This document shows positions 1-7,401 of a stretch of 36,116 nucleotides of DNA, piece after piece. The translations under genes were made by a program, and so were the position numbers. Origin of the DNA: Oscillospiraceae bacterium (GTDB lineage: Bacteria > Bacillota > Clostridia > Oscillospirales > CAG-382). The stretch's first letter is position 1. Every line of letters starts with the position of its first letter. The DNA lies in assembly GCA_015064895.1 (NCBI GenBank), contig SVRI01000021.1:1-36116 (forward strand), in the 5' to 3' direction. Under the pieces are notes generated by a model. The model was given only the letters and a program-made list of their open reading frames with translations, was not told the DNA's origin and did no database searches.

Positions 1-2
1 CT

Positions 3-80
3 GTCGAAAAAGCAACTCTTTCAGATGCTGCCGATTCAATCAAATTCCTTCTTGAAAAAGAGCTTGCGGCATCAATTTAA
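3..80 (+). CDS. C-terminal fragment of an unidentified protein
   Basis: An open frame enters from the left edge and stops with TAA at 78-80, giving 25 residues (VEKATLSDAADSIKFLLEKE, then LAASI). A rho-independent terminator follows within about 20 bases, as expected for the real end of a gene. The fragment is amphipathic and probably helical, but it is too short to assign to a family. I do not recognise it. Confidence 0.55.
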   Translation, partial: VEKATLSDAADSIKFLLEKELAASI

Positions 81-100
81 TAAAAATACAGTCAAAATTA

Positions 101-128
101 AGGAACGGTTCTGCCGTTCCTTTTTGTG
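101..128 (+). terminator. Rho-independent terminator
   Basis: A 7-bp stem (GGAACGG at 102-108, CCGTTCC at 114-120) with a 5-nt loop is followed directly by TTTTTGTGTCTTTT. It ends the partial gene at the left edge and separates it from the next promoter. Confidence 0.85.
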
Positions 129-138
129 TCTTTTGGTA

Positions 139-167
139 TTGAAATAACGATGGAAATGTGATATAAT
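139..167 (+). promoter_or_regulatory. Sigma-A-type promoter of the radical SAM/NUDIX/lyase operon
   Basis: TTGAAA (139-144), 17-nt spacer, TATAAT (162-167). It lies just after the terminator and about 33 bases before the start codon of the first gene of the operon. Confidence 0.8.
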
Positions 168-199
168 AAAAAGAAAAAACAGGTGGTCTTGAATGTTTT

Positions 200-1090
200 A
201 TGGCAGATATTTGTAATCTATGTCCAAGACAATGTAATATAGACAGATCCGCCACCCTTGGCTACTGTAAAAGTTCCGATAAAGTCCGCATTGCCCGTGT
301 GGGACTTCACGAGTGGGAAGAACCCTGTATCAGCTACGGTAAAGGTTCGGGAACAATCTTCTTTTCAGGGTGTAATCTTCGGTGTGTTTACTGCCAGAAT
401 AACGAGATTTCGTCACACCTTCACGGAACGGAAATTTCAGTAGATACCCTTGCCGATGAAATGCTGAAATTACAGGATATGGGTGCGGTAAATATAAACC
501 TTGTAACGCCTACCCATTATGCCGACAAAATTGTTTCGGCACTTGACAAAGCAAAAGATAAGCTTCATATCCCGACTGTCTATAACTGCGGTGGATACGA
601 AAGTATTGATGCTCTTAAAATGCTGGATGGTTATATTGATATATACCTGCCCGATTTAAAGTATTATTCATCCGAAATCAGCGGTAAATACTCGGGATGC
701 AGTGACTATTTTGATGTTGCTGTAAAAGCAATTTCGGAAATGGCAAGGCAGACAGGAAAACCGGTTTTTGATGATTACGGACATATGAAAAGCGGTACAA
801 TGGTACGTCATCTTGTCCTGCCGTCGCTGTATAAAGACAGTATAGAGGCGTTTGATAACCTTGCAAAAACGGTAAAACCGCAAGAAATTGCCGTAAGTAT
901 CATGTGTCAGTATTTCCCGACACACCTTGCAGATAAATATTCTGAAATCAACAGAAAAACAACAACTCTTGAATATATGAAGGTAGTAGACTTTGTACGC
1001 ACCCTCGGCTTTGAATACGGCTTTATGCAGGATAAGTCGAGTGCAAAGAAAGACTATGTACCCGTATTTGACTATAGAAAAGGAGAATAA
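200..1090 (+). CDS. PflX-like radical SAM protein (COG1313 type)
   Basis: A 296-residue radical SAM protein resembling pyruvate formate-lyase activating enzymes, of the PflX/COG1313 class. The SAM-cluster motif CNLRCVYC supplies Cys58, Cys62 and Cys65. An N-terminal cysteine group (C5-x2-C8-PRQ-C12, then C23) is typical of this class and may bind a second metal centre. The full-length match to the family's usual ~290-300 residues supports an intact gene. No pyruvate formate-lyase or other glycyl-radical enzyme is next to it, so its target is unknown. The start is ATG at 200 with AGGTGG 13 bases upstream, slightly long; no other in-frame start is available. It ends 2 bases before the NUDIX gene, so the two are co-transcribed. 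The class is uncharacterised in general, so only the chemistry (SAM radical generation) is secure. Confidence 0.85.
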   Translation: MADICNLCPRQCNIDRSATLGYCKSSDKVRIARVGLHEWEEPCISYGKGSGTIFFSGCNLRCVYCQNNEISSHLHGTEISVDTLADEMLKLQDMGAVNINLVTPTHYADKIVSALDKAKDKLHIPTVYNCGGYESIDALKMLDGYIDIYLPDLKYYSSEISGKYSGCSDYFDVAVKAISEMARQTGKPVFDDYGHMKSGTMVRHLVLPSLYKDSIEAFDNLAKTVKPQEIAVSIMCQYFPTHLADKYSEINRKTTTLEYMKVVDFVRTLGFEYGFMQDKSSAKKDYVPVFDYRKGE

Positions 1091-1092
1091 AT

Positions 1093-1641
1093 ATGAACCT
1101 CACAGAAAAAACAAAATCGCAGGAATACATATTTGAAGGCAGAATTATAAACCTTCGCCGTGATATTGCAATACTCCCCGATGGCTGCGAAGCCCCCAGA
1201 GAAGTGGTGGAGCATAACGGCGGTGTATGCGTACTTCCTTTGACAGCAGATAATGAAATTATTTTTGTAAAGCAGTTCCGCTATCCGTATATGACAGAGC
1301 TTCTCGAAATACCTGCAGGCAAGCGTGACAGCAAGGATGAAGACCCGCTTCATTGCGGCAAACGTGAGCTCAAAGAAGAAACGGGAGCCGAAAGTGATAA
1401 CTTTGTTTTCCTCGGTGAGCTTTATCCGAGCCCCGGATATGTAAATGAAGTTATTTATATGTACTATGCCGATAATCTTAAATACGGCGATGCAAATCCC
1501 GATGATGACGAGTTTCTCGACCTCATCAAAATTCCCTTTGATAAGGCTGTTGAAATGGTTGTAAACGGCGAAATCAAGGATGCTAAGACACAGGCGGCAA
1601 TACTAAAGGTCGCTCACCTTAAAGCAAATAACAGAATCTAA
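1093..1641 (+). CDS. NUDIX hydrolase, ADP-ribose pyrophosphatase-like
   Basis: A 182-residue NUDIX protein. The NUDIX box spans residues 76-98, from GKRDSKDEDP to RELKEETG, with the metal-binding REL-x-EE-x-G core intact. The first half carries one more residue between Gly and Glu than the textbook GX5E pattern. The preceding ELLEIPAGK and the FVKQFRYPY strand are characteristic of the ADP-ribose pyrophosphatase subgroup, which cleaves ADP-ribose to AMP and ribose-5-phosphate. The protein is probably cytoplasmic and dimeric. The gene lies 2 bases after the radical SAM gene and 12 bases before the lyase gene. GGAG-type pairing (AAAGGAG) occurs just before the ATG. Substrate assignment is by family only. 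Confidence 0.9.
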   Translation: MNLTEKTKSQEYIFEGRIINLRRDIAILPDGCEAPREVVEHNGGVCVLPLTADNEIIFVKQFRYPYMTELLEIPAGKRDSKDEDPLHCGKRELKEETGAESDNFVFLGELYPSPGYVNEVIYMYYADNLKYGDANPDDDEFLDLIKIPFDKAVEMVVNGEIKDAKTQAAILKVAHLKANNRI

Positions 1642-1653
1642 GAGGAAAAGTCA

Positions 1654-2898
1654 ATGATAAACATAGAAAAACTTATTGAAAAAAGCGAAAAAGAGCTTAT
1701 AGACGAAGGTGTATTCGGCAGAGTTGAAAAAATCGCCTTTAATAATCAGAAAAAGGTTATGGAAGCCTTCCGTGAATATAAGGTTTCCGATTCATATTTT
1801 GCAGGCACATCCGGCTACGGCTACGACGATAAGGGCAGGGATATGCTTGATAAAATCTATGCCAAGGTCTTTGAGGCAGAAGATGCCTTTGTAAGACATA
1901 ATATCGTTTCGGGCACACAGACCCTTGCCATCGGTCTTTTCGGACTTCTAAGGCCAGGTGATATACTCCTTTCCGTCACAGGCAAGCCCTATGATACTCT
2001 CGAAGAAGTAATCGGCATCAGAGGGGAAGAAGGCACGGGCTCTCTCAAGGATTTCGGCGTTTCCTACGACCAGATTGAAATGCTTGACGGCAATGTCAAT
2101 ATTCCTGCTGTTACAGACTACCTCAAATCCCACTCAAACGTAAAGTGCGTATTTCTTCAGCGTTCCAAAGGCTATGACATAAGAAAGACACTTTCTGCCG
2201 AGGAAATAGGCGTTGTGGCAAAGGCTTGTCACGAGATAAATCCCGACGTTTTCGTAATTGTAGATAATTGCTACGGCGAATTCTGTGACGAACACGAGCC
2301 TACATACTACGGTGCAGATATGATTATGGGTTCGCTCATTAAAAATCCCGGCGGCGGCATGGCAGAAACAGGCGGATATATCGCAGGCACAAAAAAGGCG
2401 GTTGAGCTCTGTTCCTACAGACTTACCTGTCCCGGAATCGGTGTAGAATGCGGTGCATCTCTCGGACAGAATAAGAATATGTATAAAGGACTTTTCTATG
2501 CTCCTCATACAGTTTGCCAGAGCATCAAGACGGCAATCCTAGCGGCACGAGTATATGAAAACCTCGGCTATGAAACAAGCCCTAAGTCCACAGAGGAAAG
2601 ACATTGTATCATACAGACAATCAGTATGAAGACGGAAGAAAAGCTCCTTGCATTCTGCCGTGGAATTCAGGGCGGAAGTCCCGTTGACTCGTACGTAACT
2701 CCCGAACCCTGGGATATGCCGGGCTATGCCGTACCCGTTGTCATGGCGGCAGGAGCATTTACTCAGGGCTCGTCAATCGAGCTTTCTGCCGATGCTCCCT
2801 GCGTCGCACCCTATACCGTATACCTTCAGGGCGGTCTTACCTATGAAAGCGGTAAGATTGGTATTCTGTATGCGGCGATGAATACAGATAATGAATAG
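1654..2898 (+). CDS. Methionine gamma-lyase family PLP enzyme (aluminium-resistance type, YnbB-like)
   Basis: A 414-residue PLP-dependent enzyme of the Cys/Met-metabolism fold, in the group often annotated as aluminium resistance protein or methionine gamma-lyase family (COG4100). The Schiff-base lysine is expected at Lys230 in GSLIKNPGGG. The FAGTSGYGYDDKGRD segment near the N terminus and the IVSGTQTLAIGLFGLLRPGD segment are hallmarks of this group. The length matches the family. Likely chemistry is elimination from a sulfur amino acid; the physiological substrate is not established for this group. An AGAGGAAA Shine-Dalgarno site precedes the ATG. The last 8 bases overlap the start of the RAYT gene in another frame (ATGAATAG), so the RAYT gene may be translationally coupled to it. 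Confidence 0.88.
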   Translation: MINIEKLIEKSEKELIDEGVFGRVEKIAFNNQKKVMEAFREYKVSDSYFAGTSGYGYDDKGRDMLDKIYAKVFEAEDAFVRHNIVSGTQTLAIGLFGLLRPGDILLSVTGKPYDTLEEVIGIRGEEGTGSLKDFGVSYDQIEMLDGNVNIPAVTDYLKSHSNVKCVFLQRSKGYDIRKTLSAEEIGVVAKACHEINPDVFVIVDNCYGEFCDEHEPTYYGADMIMGSLIKNPGGGMAETGGYIAGTKKAVELCSYRLTCPGIGVECGASLGQNKNMYKGLFYAPHTVCQSIKTAILAARVYENLGYETSPKSTEERHCIIQTISMKTEEKLLAFCRGIQGGSPVDSYVTPEPWDMPGYAVPVVMAAGAFTQGSSIELSADAPCVAPYTVYLQGGLTYESGKIGILYAAMNTDNE

Positions 2899-3403
2899 GC
2901 TTCCCGAACGAAAAAACATCAGGCTCAAAGGATGCACCTACAGTGAACAGGGAGCATATTTCATAACGGTTTGTACCAAGTACCGTAAGGAAATATTGGG
3001 CAGAATAGATGTAGGGGACGGCGTCCTCGACGTCCCGAATGTCATTTTATCAAAACATGGACAAATTGCAGAAAAGTATATAATGCAAATGCAGAATTTT
3101 TATGATAATATCCATGTTGAGTATTACGTGATAATGCCGAATCACGTGCATATGATATTGATTGTTTTAAATGATGTTATCTTAAAAGATTCAAACGGGA
3201 CGTCGAGGACGCCGTCCCCTACGAATACGGTAATATCAAAATTCATATCTACTTTTAAACGCTTTTGTAATCAAGAAATCGGCGAGAATATTTGGCAAAG
3301 AGCATATCATGACCATATTATCAGAAACGATGATGATTTGGAAAAACATATTGAATATATTATACGCAACCCGTTAGAATGGGAATGTGATGATGATTTT
3401 TGA
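2891..3403 (+). CDS. REP-associated tyrosine transposase (RAYT), Y1/HUH family
   Basis: A 170-residue member of the IS200-like Y1 transposase superfamily, single-copy RAYT type. The HUH metal motif is PNHVHMI with His85 and His87. The C-terminal block with YHDHIIRN and YIIRNPLEW is typical and includes the likely catalytic tyrosine. It starts inside the stop codon region of the lyase gene and has only a weak Shine-Dalgarno site. I see no IS ends. Two copies of a 26-bp sequence lie inside the reading frame in opposite orientation (3011-3036 and 3197-3222), encoding the extra stretches GDGVLDVP and NGTSRTPSPT on either side of the HUH segment. RAYTs process REP hairpins by single-strand nicking; whether this one is active is unknown. 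The frame is intact. Confidence 0.9.
   Translation: MNRLPERKNIRLKGCTYSEQGAYFITVCTKYRKEILGRIDVGDGVLDVPNVILSKHGQIAEKYIMQMQNFYDNIHVEYYVIMPNHVHMILIVLNDVILKDSNGTSRTPSPTNTVISKFISTFKRFCNQEIGENIWQRAYHDHIIRNDDDLEKHIEYIIRNPLEWECDDDF
3011..3036 (+). repeat. Left arm of a perfect 26-bp inverted repeat inside the RAYT gene
   Basis: The sequence begins GTAGGGGACGGCGTCC and ends GACGTCCC. It is the exact reverse complement of 3197-3222. It contains smaller palindromes (GGACGGCGTCC and GACGTC), so each arm can fold on its own like a REP hairpin. It is in frame and adds residues to the transposase. Confidence 0.9.
3197..3222 (-). repeat. Right arm of the perfect 26-bp inverted repeat inside the RAYT gene
   Basis: Starts GGGACGTCGAGGACG and ends CCCCTAC. 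It matches the left arm over all 26 positions in inverted orientation. The 160 bases between the arms encode the HUH motif. In frame it is read as NGTSRTPSPT. Confidence 0.9.
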
Positions 3404-3469
3404 TTTTACCAACGGTTGATTGACTTTGAATATATATTATGCTACCATTTAATCAGGGGGTGTTTATAA

Positions 3470-4075
3470 ATGAAAAAAGTTTTGTTAACCGCTGCGTTTT
3501 GTATTGTTATTAGTTTCATTTCGGGATGTGTTGAAATCGAAAAACATACACAAAATGATTTAAAAGAAGTTTCGGATATTAATGAAACTATGACTGACGA
3601 ATATATAATTGAAAAATTTGATGAGGCATATGATGTCTGGGTGTCTTGGATTTATGGACAATTTTACAGAGCATATGATAATCCCGATGATTCTGCTTTC
3701 GGTCCAAGTCGCGAATCTGTAACTAGCGAGAGTCCTATACAGTCCACAGCTCAATTACGTGAAGAATTGGAAAAGCATTTCACAAAAGAAATGACGGATA
3801 AGTATTTCTTACAGTTAAAGCCGGAGGATAAGGATGGCAAACTGTATATTTATACCGGAGATGTTGGTGGACCATACAGTGGACCGGAAAACATTACAGT
3901 TGACAAAATCAATGATACTTGCTATCGACTGAATTTGGATATTTGGAGTTATATGGATGACGGGGAAGATATGCCCGACCAATGTGTGTATTACGTTTTT
4001 AAAGATAGCAAATGGGTGTTTGAAAATGATGACGAAAGTGAGTTCTTTTATAGTCGGGGAAACATTGAAAGTTAG
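3470..4075 (+). CDS. Secreted lipoprotein, possibly IseA/YoeB-like
   Basis: A 201-residue protein with a type II signal peptide: MKKVL, a hydrophobic stretch, then lipobox FISGC with Cys20 as the lipidated residue. The mature part is acidic. The order of elements (helix EYIIEKFDEAYDVWVSW, then AQLREELEKHFTKEMTDKYF, then GKLYIYTGDVGG, then late beta strands ending in SKWVFEND) is reminiscent of the IseA/YoeB inhibitors of D,L-endopeptidases. This resemblance is from memory of the pattern and is tentative; an NTF2-like fold is an alternative. GGGGG precedes the ATG by about 10 bases. The gene lies alone between the RAYT gene and a terminator. A possible weak promoter lies around 3416-3448, but no hexamer pair stands out. 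Confidence 0.7.
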   Translation: MKKVLLTAAFCIVISFISGCVEIEKHTQNDLKEVSDINETMTDEYIIEKFDEAYDVWVSWIYGQFYRAYDNPDDSAFGPSRESVTSESPIQSTAQLREELEKHFTKEMTDKYFLQLKPEDKDGKLYIYTGDVGGPYSGPENITVDKINDTCYRLNLDIWSYMDDGEDMPDQCVYYVFKDSKWVFENDDESEFFYSRGNIES

Positions 4076-4162
4076 ACAGATGCGTTTTTAGTCCTAACTG
4101 AACGTTGAACCTGATACAAAGTGGACTACATATAAATCGTATTCCAATAAATAACAACACAA

Positions 4163-4190
4163 AAGCCACGGCTCAGCCGTGGCTTCTTCA
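4163..4190. terminator. Bidirectional terminator between convergent transcription units
   Basis: A 9-bp stem (AAGCCACGG at 4163-4171, CCGTGGCTT at 4177-4185) has a 5-nt loop whose ends could extend the pairing. On the minus strand it is followed by TTTTGTGTTGTT, a good tail for ending the long murI-to-U32 run. On the plus strand the tail CTTCTTCATGTTTT is weaker, and it would serve the lipoprotein gene. Confidence 0.8.
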
Positions 4191-4206
4191 TGTTTTCAGT
4201 TGCTTA

Positions 4207-4252
4207 AAGGCTCCCTCCGGGAGGGAGCTGTCACCGTAGGTGACTGAGGGAG
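4207..4252. repeat. REP/MITE-like two-hairpin repeat
   Basis: Two adjacent perfect hairpins: GCTCCCTC-cgg-GAGGGAGC (4210-4228) and GTCACC-gta-GGTGAC (4230-4244). They are followed by TGAGGGAG, which could compete with the first arm for pairing. It has no T tract and lies beyond the terminator, so it is not simply a terminator. The layout is that of an intergenic palindromic repeat unit. It is a single copy in this window. Confidence 0.7.
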
Positions 4253-4262
4253 AACGCGTTTA

Positions 4263-5507
4263 TCATTTTCCCCTTACAATATCCCCAAACTTCAACGGCT
4301 GTTCCACTTCAATGGAAAACCTCATCTGCGGATGCGGACAGGATTCAATATCCTCACCGTCTTCGTTTTTCATAGCTTTAAGAATAATATCACGAGTCTT
4401 TACACCGGGTGAAACAAGCTCACATACTTCATCACAAAGAGCCTTGTTTCTTTGAATAAGTGTGGCTCTCTTTGTGACATCGTCGTAGCTTTCAACCGTC
4501 GCAATAAATGCCTTGTCACGAATATATCCGCCGTCTTTTGTTATCTGTGCAGTTTCCTGAGGTTCGTCAAAGAAATATCCCGTGCTGTATTCTCTGTGGC
4601 TGACACATTCAAGCTCTCTCATAAAACTTTCGTCAAAGACATATGAATCGGGATTTTCCATATATCGAAGTAACTCCGTCTTGTAGGCATTTGCCGTAAC
4701 AGCCGTATAGTAGGCACTCTTAACTCTGCCTTCAATCTTGAATGAGTCAATGCCTGCATTTACAAGCTCCGGGATATGTCCTATCATGCACATATCCTTT
4801 GAGGAAAACATAAATGTTCCTCGCTCGTTCTGTACAAGAGATACAATTTCCTCAGGTCTCTTTTTCTCAAAAATCTCGGCATACTGTTCCTTGTCAAAGT
4901 ATTCCCAACGGCATGGCTGTGAGCAGTTGCCGCGGTTGGAATCACGTCCCGAAAAGAAGTTTGAAAGAAGGCATCTTCCCGAATATGAAACGCACATAGC
5001 ACCGTGAACAAAGGCTTCAAGCTCAAGCTCGGGCGGTATTGCGTCACGTATTTTTCTGATTTCGGAAAGTCGAAGTTCACGTGCAAGAACAATTCTTGTC
5101 GCACCCAAAGAGTGCCATATTTTGCAGGCTTCGGAGTTTACAGTGCTTGCCTGTGTAGATACGTGAAGCTCAATTGAAGGACAGAACTTGTTTGCAAGCG
5201 AGAATACACCTAAATCAGAGATAATCAGTGCATCGGGTTTTGCCTCGTTTTCAAGAAAACGAAGATAGTCGGGAAGAAGATGTATTTCATCTTCATGGGG
5301 AAGAACATTTACCGTAACATACACCTTGACACCGCGTTCATGGGCATATTTTACAGCCTCAATAAGTTCTTCTCTTGTAAAGTTGTCGGATGCTGTACGC
5401 ATACCGAACATAGTCCCTGCAAGGTAAACTGCGTCTGCACCGTAAAGGATTGCAAACTTCATTTTTTCAAAGTTGCCTGCAGGGGATAGGATTTCGGGTC
5501 TTTTCAA
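4263..5507 (-). CDS. U32 peptidase-family protein, TrhP/YegQ-like
   Basis: A 414-residue U32-family protein. The U32 signature EAFVHGAMCVSYSGRCLLS is at residues 164-182, and Cys172, Cys179, Cys195 and Cys199 form the conserved cysteine set (GNCSQPCRW). The TIM-barrel-like N terminus (EILSPAGNFEKMKFAILYGADAVYL) is typical. Characterised members of this branch (TrhP/YegQ) take part in 5-hydroxyuridine formation in the tRNA anticodon, and others modify rRNA; true protease activity is doubtful. The start is TTG at 5507 with AGAGGT 6-8 bases upstream. It begins 12 bases after mltG and is the last gene of the minus-strand run. The TrhP role is inferred from family membership. Confidence 0.87.
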   Translation of the reverse strand: MKRPEILSPAGNFEKMKFAILYGADAVYLAGTMFGMRTASDNFTREELIEAVKYAHERGVKVYVTVNVLPHEDEIHLLPDYLRFLENEAKPDALIISDLGVFSLANKFCPSIELHVSTQASTVNSEACKIWHSLGATRIVLARELRLSEIRKIRDAIPPELELEAFVHGAMCVSYSGRCLLSNFFSGRDSNRGNCSQPCRWEYFDKEQYAEIFEKKRPEEIVSLVQNERGTFMFSSKDMCMIGHIPELVNAGIDSFKIEGRVKSAYYTAVTANAYKTELLRYMENPDSYVFDESFMRELECVSHREYSTGYFFDEPQETAQITKDGGYIRDKAFIATVESYDDVTKRATLIQRNKALCDEVCELVSPGVKTRDIILKAMKNEDGEDIESCPHPQMRFSIEVEQPLKFGDIVRGK

Positions 5508-5519
5508 AACTTTTACCTC

Positions 5520-7388
5520 TTAGTTGTATAAATTCCAAAGACGTTCAAGCTCTTCGGGATTATTTTGTGCATCGGCGTTTTTATAAGCTTCGTGTTGCGC
5601 ATTAGTCTCAGAAAAATAGGTGTTGCCGTTGCATGAAGCCGTGTAGAAGAAATAATATTCTATGGGTATATATTCCGTGTTTCCTTGTTCATCGGTAATA
5701 ACAAGCTTGTCGTGAGGATAGAGTGCCGCATAAATAGCCTCATAACCGGGATTGCAAACAGGACCCGGAGGAAGACCTATTGTCTCATAGGTGTTATACG
5801 GTGAGTCGACAGTCAGAATTTCCTCGTCTGTCACATCTTTGCGGTCTTTGGAAGCCATTAAGGCGTATAATGCCGTTGCATCGGATTCGAGCTTTGGATT
5901 ACTCCAATTGTTTAATCTGTTATGGAAAACAGTAGATATTAAATTGAAGTCATAGCTGTTGTCTCCTTCGGCCTGGATCATGGATGCAAGCGTTATAACC
6001 TCATCAACCGTCATACCGAGATCTTCACAGCGTGAATAGAACATCTCATCAAATTTGCTTTCAAAGTTGTTGAGAAGCTTTGCAATTATTGAATCAATGT
6101 TTTCACCCATATAGAAATCGTATGTGTCGGGGAAAAGATAACCCTCAAGCAGGTAGAACTTGTCTGTGTCGAGTTCCTTTTGACCGTCTTTATTTGTGAT
6201 GGTATCGGGCATTTCTGGAAGGAACTTGTAGTCAAGCGAATTAACGTCGTTAAGCTTTGCAACCATTGTTGCTCTGCCTTCCTTGTCAATGACCTTCTTT
6301 TCCTCAAGTAAATCCAAGATTTCATTGACTGTATAGCCTTCGGGAATGGTAACTCTCACGATATCATCCGGCTTCATGGATATGGTGAGCAGAGTGATAA
6401 TCTGTTCGTAGTTCATATCGGAATTGAGCTTGTGAGTACCGGAAAGGAATTTGCCGTCCATGTTTCCGTCGGCTCTGAACTTGAGATAAAGCTTGTAAAT
6501 ACCGGAATACTTGATTACGCCCTTTTCCTTAAGTTCTTTTGCAACTTCTTTAACAGTCGCACCCTCTTTGATTTCTACAGTTATTTCTTTGTTTTCTTTC
6601 GTGAGGGCAAACACATCATTTGTAATTAAAATAATAGATGCCGAAATAAAAATACTCACCGCCAAAACAATGGACAGATATATGATAACTTTTACATATC
6701 CCGGAACAAATCTTTTGTTGTTGGGCTTCTTTTCCTTTTTCTTAGGCTTTATCGGAATACTGTCAAAATCTTCAAGACTGACTTTTGGTGCACTGTCGTA
6801 ATTTCCGCGCGGTGTGGCTTTTTTTGCAGGTTTAACGGCGGAAGGCGTTGCATCGACCGGCTTCTTTATGCTTTCAGGCTTTGCTTCGTCAGTCACAGAT
6901 TCAGGCTTGCTGCTCTTTTCTTCGGGCATAACACTAAAAGTTGTTGAAGGAGTGTTTTTTGGGGGCTCAAGATCTGTGCTTGGAGATTTGAGTGTTACTT
7001 CTTTGTAATCTTTTTCTGCTTTTGCAGAATCCGTAACCGAAACAGCGGCTGATTCGGTGTCAGTTTCAAGAGAAGTTTCTGATTTGACGGGATTATTATC
7101 AGTACCGGCTATAATGATTTCTGCCGTTTTGCTGTTTTTATCCGATTTTTCATTGTTTTCGTCATTTACAACATCAAAGCTTATAGCTGTGCCGTTGTCA
7201 AACATGGAAGACTGCTCTTCATCTTTTTTGTCTTTAAAAGCCTCATTGTCGGGAACGATGATTCTGTTAGTAAGGCGAGTGGGTTCATCGTTTACCAAAC
7301 CCTTTGAATCTTCTTTTCTTTTTTTGAGAATGTCCAAAATATCGTCTATGTCATTATTCTCATTGTTGTTTTCGGGGTTTTTGTTCAA
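5520..7388 (-). CDS. mltG: Endolytic murein transglycosylase MltG
   Basis: A YceG/MltG-family lytic transglycosylase of 622 residues, which cleaves nascent glycan strands at the outer face of the membrane. The start is TTG at 7388 with AGGAGG at 7395-7400, 6 bases upstream; a longer frame to 7445 would run into the methyltransferase gene and has no ribosome site. In this numbering a ~230-residue charged, low-complexity cytoplasmic part precedes one membrane segment (232-257). A LysM-like subdomain and the catalytic domain follow. The motif LLEGYLFPDTYDF and the catalytic Glu474 in SMIQAEGDN are present. Long cytoplasmic extensions are common in Firmicute MltG proteins. The gene lies 13 bases after the methyltransferase gene and 12 before the U32 gene. 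Confidence 0.93.
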   Translation of the reverse strand: MNKNPENNNENNDIDDILDILKKRKEDSKGLVNDEPTRLTNRIIVPDNEAFKDKKDEEQSSMFDNGTAISFDVVNDENNEKSDKNSKTAEIIIAGTDNNPVKSETSLETDTESAAVSVTDSAKAEKDYKEVTLKSPSTDLEPPKNTPSTTFSVMPEEKSSKPESVTDEAKPESIKKPVDATPSAVKPAKKATPRGNYDSAPKVSLEDFDSIPIKPKKKEKKPNNKRFVPGYVKVIIYLSIVLAVSIFISASIILITNDVFALTKENKEITVEIKEGATVKEVAKELKEKGVIKYSGIYKLYLKFRADGNMDGKFLSGTHKLNSDMNYEQIITLLTISMKPDDIVRVTIPEGYTVNEILDLLEEKKVIDKEGRATMVAKLNDVNSLDYKFLPEMPDTITNKDGQKELDTDKFYLLEGYLFPDTYDFYMGENIDSIIAKLLNNFESKFDEMFYSRCEDLGMTVDEVITLASMIQAEGDNSYDFNLISTVFHNRLNNWSNPKLESDATALYALMASKDRKDVTDEEILTVDSPYNTYETIGLPPGPVCNPGYEAIYAALYPHDKLVITDEQGNTEYIPIEYYFFYTASCNGNTYFSETNAQHEAYKNADAQNNPEELERLWNLYN

Positions 7389-7394
7389 GAGAAT

Positions 7395-7400
7395 CCTCCT
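7395..7400 (-). promoter_or_regulatory. Ribosome binding site that fixes the TTG start of mltG
   Basis: AGGAGG on the minus strand, 6 bases before TTG at 7388. It lies just after the stop codon of the upstream gene. It rules out the longer reading frame and shows the mltG start is a TTG. Confidence 0.8.
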
Positions 7401-7401
7401 T

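Noticed and set aside
2134..2508. Minus-strand frame inside the methionine-gamma-lyase-family gene
   Set aside because: Shadow of a conserved PLP enzyme, with no Shine-Dalgarno site.
2891..3403. Complete insertion sequence around the transposase
   Set aside because: No IS ends or target duplication were seen. The gene fits a single-copy RAYT rather than a mobile IS200/IS605.
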